Assembly (NCBI GenBank): GCA_003151595.1 | Contig: PLXW01000057.1 | Span: forward strand, 36,373 to 51,451 | From: Myxococcales bacterium | GTDB lineage: Bacteria; Myxococcota; Polyangia; Polyangiales; Polyangiaceae | Direction: 5' to 3' | DNA: 15,079 bases | Part shown: positions 13,954 through 15,079 of the stretch, piece after piece | Numbering within the stretch: position 1 is the stretch's first letter | Layout of the letters: each line of letters starts with the position of its first letter | Program-made: the position numbers and the translations under genes | The notes under the pieces: model-generated | Database searches by the model: none | What the model was told of the DNA's origin: nothing | Seen by the model: only the letters and a program-made list of their open reading frames with translations

Positions 13954-15079
13954 GTGGGCTCGACCGCTTTCTTCGGCGCGGGCACGGTCAACCGCGTCGC
14001 GACGTACGACACAACGGCATCGCGCGCCACGCGCTCCTGCGTCTGCGTCGCCAGGTCTTTCACTTGCACCACGTTGGCCGCGATCTCGTCATCGCCCAGG
14101 ATCACCGCGAGGCGGGCCGAGAGCTTGTCCGCGCGACCGAGCATGTTCTTCAACGAGCCTCCGCGCGTGTCGGCTTCGCACGCGATCCCCGCGCGCCGCA
14201 GGTCGCGCGCCAGCACGAGCGCCGCGCCCGCCGCGGGCTTGCCGAGCGGCGCCACGAACACCGACGGCGTCTCGTTCGCCGCCGCGAGCTCGCTGGCGAT
14301 GACGAGCCGTTCGAGCCCGGCCGCGAAGCCGATGGCCGGCGTGGCCGGCCCGCCGAGGTCTTGAATCATCCCGTTGTACCGGCCGCCGGCGACGAGCGTG
14401 TCGCCCGCGCCGAGCTTCTCGGTGGCGCCTTTGATCTCGAAGATCGTGTGGTTGTAGTAGTCGAGCCCGCGCACGAGGTTCGAATCGACGCGAAACGGGG
14501 TTCCCAGCGCCCGAAGGTGCGCCTGAAGCTCGTCGAAGCGCGCGCGATCGGCGTCATCGAACGAGTCGTGAATCGTCGGCGCACCGACGAGCGCGTCGCG
14601 GTCCTGCTTCGACTTGGAGTCGAGGATGCGGAGCGGGTTGGTGGCCAGGCGCCGCTGCGACGTCTCGGAGAGCTGCTCTCTTCGCGGCTCCAGGAAGGCC
14701 ACGAGCGCTTCGCGGTACCGCGCGCGCGTCTCGGCGCCGCCGAGCGAGTTCACCAGCACCTCGACGTCGCCGCGGATCCCGATGGCGCCCAGGAACCCGA
14801 CGAGCATGTCGATCATCTCGGCGTCGCACGCAGGCCCTTGGTCGCCGAAGATCTCGGCGCCCAGCTGGTAGAACTGCCGGTACCGCCCGCGCTGCGGACG
14901 CTCGGCGCGGAACATCGGCCCGGCGTAGTACCAGCGCGTGACCGGCTCGGTGTTGTGGACCTTGTGCTGCACGTACGCGCGCGCGGCGCCGGCGGTCCCC
15001 TCGGGGCGGAGGGTGAGCGGCTCGTCGTGGTGCGTGAACGAGTACATCTCTTTCTCGACGATGTCGGTCACTTCGCCGA
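13950..15079 (-). CDS. hisS: Histidyl-tRNA synthetase (5' partial)
   Basis: Class II aminoacyl-tRNA synthetase that charges tRNA-His in the cytoplasm. 375 residues are visible; compared with the E. coli enzyme roughly 55-60 N-terminal residues, including motif 1, lie beyond the right edge. The visible part opens inside GEVTDIVEKEMY, and the GTG at 15071 is that internal valine, not a start. Motif 2 is FRAERPQRGRYRQFYQ at about 56-71. The histidine-specific motifs are RGLDYYNHTIFE at about 203-214 and AGGRYNGM at about 230-237. Motif 3 is AIGFAAGLERL at about 248-258. The C-terminal anticodon-binding domain starts near 272 (SVFVAPLG). All key segments look intact. Its stop overlaps the start of the exported repeat protein, an unexpected partner for a housekeeping synthetase. 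Confidence 0.97.
   Translation of the reverse strand, partial: GEVTDIVEKEMYSFTHHDEPLTLRPEGTAGAARAYVQHKVHNTEPVTRWYYAGPMFRAERPQRGRYRQFYQLGAEIFGDQGPACDAEMIDMLVGFLGAIGIRGDVEVLVNSLGGAETRARYREALVAFLEPRREQLSETSQRRLATNPLRILDSKSKQDRDALVGAPTIHDSFDDADRARFDELQAHLRALGTPFRVDSNLVRGLDYYNHTIFEIKGATEKLGAGDTLVAGGRYNGMIQDLGGPATPAIGFAAGLERLVIASELAAANETPSVFVAPLGKPAAGAALVLARDLRRAGIACEADTRGGSLKNMLGRADKLSARLAVILGDDEIAANVVQVKDLATQTQERVARDAVVSYVATRLTVPAPKKAVEPT

Noticed and set aside
11869..14364. An 831-codon open frame on the plus strand opposite the repeat protein and hisS
   Set aside because: It is Arg/Val/Glu-rich without domains, crosses three real genes and is explained by high GC content that removes stop codons from the antisense frame.
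15069..15071. GTG as the start of hisS
   Set aside because: It is the valine of the conserved GEVTDIVEKEM segment; the two codons before it also match the family.
1..15079. CRISPR array, tRNA, rRNA, insertion sequence or phage remnant
   Set aside because: No regularly spaced repeats, tRNA-like cloverleaf, transposase motifs or terminal inverted repeats were seen by eye; base composition is even along the window.

Overview
The window is a GC-rich bacterial chromosomal segment (third positions almost always G or C, GTG starts common). It most likely comes from a myxobacterium of the Polyangiales/Labilithrix kind. The reasons are a Ser/Thr kinase fused to an AAA ATPase and a helical repeat tail, several lipoproteins with Asp-Ser-Gly-rich linkers and cysteine-rich modules, and receiver-histidine kinase hybrids. 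This placement is inferred from gene style, not from a search. I see no tRNA, rRNA, CRISPR array, insertion sequence or phage gene, and no stretch above 300 bases without a gene.

Left part (1-3245, + strand): the C-terminal bulk of a Ser/Thr kinase-ATPase-TPR-like signalling protein, cut by the left edge inside the kinase catalytic loop. It converges on a leftward block (3272-7977, - strand). In transcription order that block is: an FKBP-type prolyl isomerase lipoprotein, a parvulin-type prolyl isomerase lipoprotein, a stand-alone CheY-like receiver, apolipoprotein N-acyltransferase (lnt), and two cysteine-rich lipoproteins sharing a strictly spaced cysteine module (three copies in all). The first four genes are separated by 4 bases, a 4-base overlap and 50 bases, so they look like one operon. 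Its products fold lipoproteins or outer-membrane proteins and complete lipoprotein acylation. The cysteine-rich pair lies 158 bases further on and the upstream member has its own strong ribosome binding site.

Divergent from this block (8054-12083, + strand): a hybrid sensor with an N-terminal receiver followed by a histidine kinase, a tiny lipoprotein, a cysteine desulfurase, a predicted outer-membrane beta-rich lipoprotein, and a twelve-cysteine lipoprotein. The kinase could be the partner of the stand-alone receiver across the 76-base divergent promoter region, but this is inference.

Right part (12106-15079, - strand): hisS (histidyl-tRNA synthetase, cut by the right edge). Its stop codon overlaps the start of a 615-residue exported protein built from about twenty short repeats with an hydrophobic-x-Pro-Leu-aromatic core every 16-23 residues. 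That protein, the triplicated cysteine module, and the chaperone-receiver-lnt operon are the parts least explained by known families.
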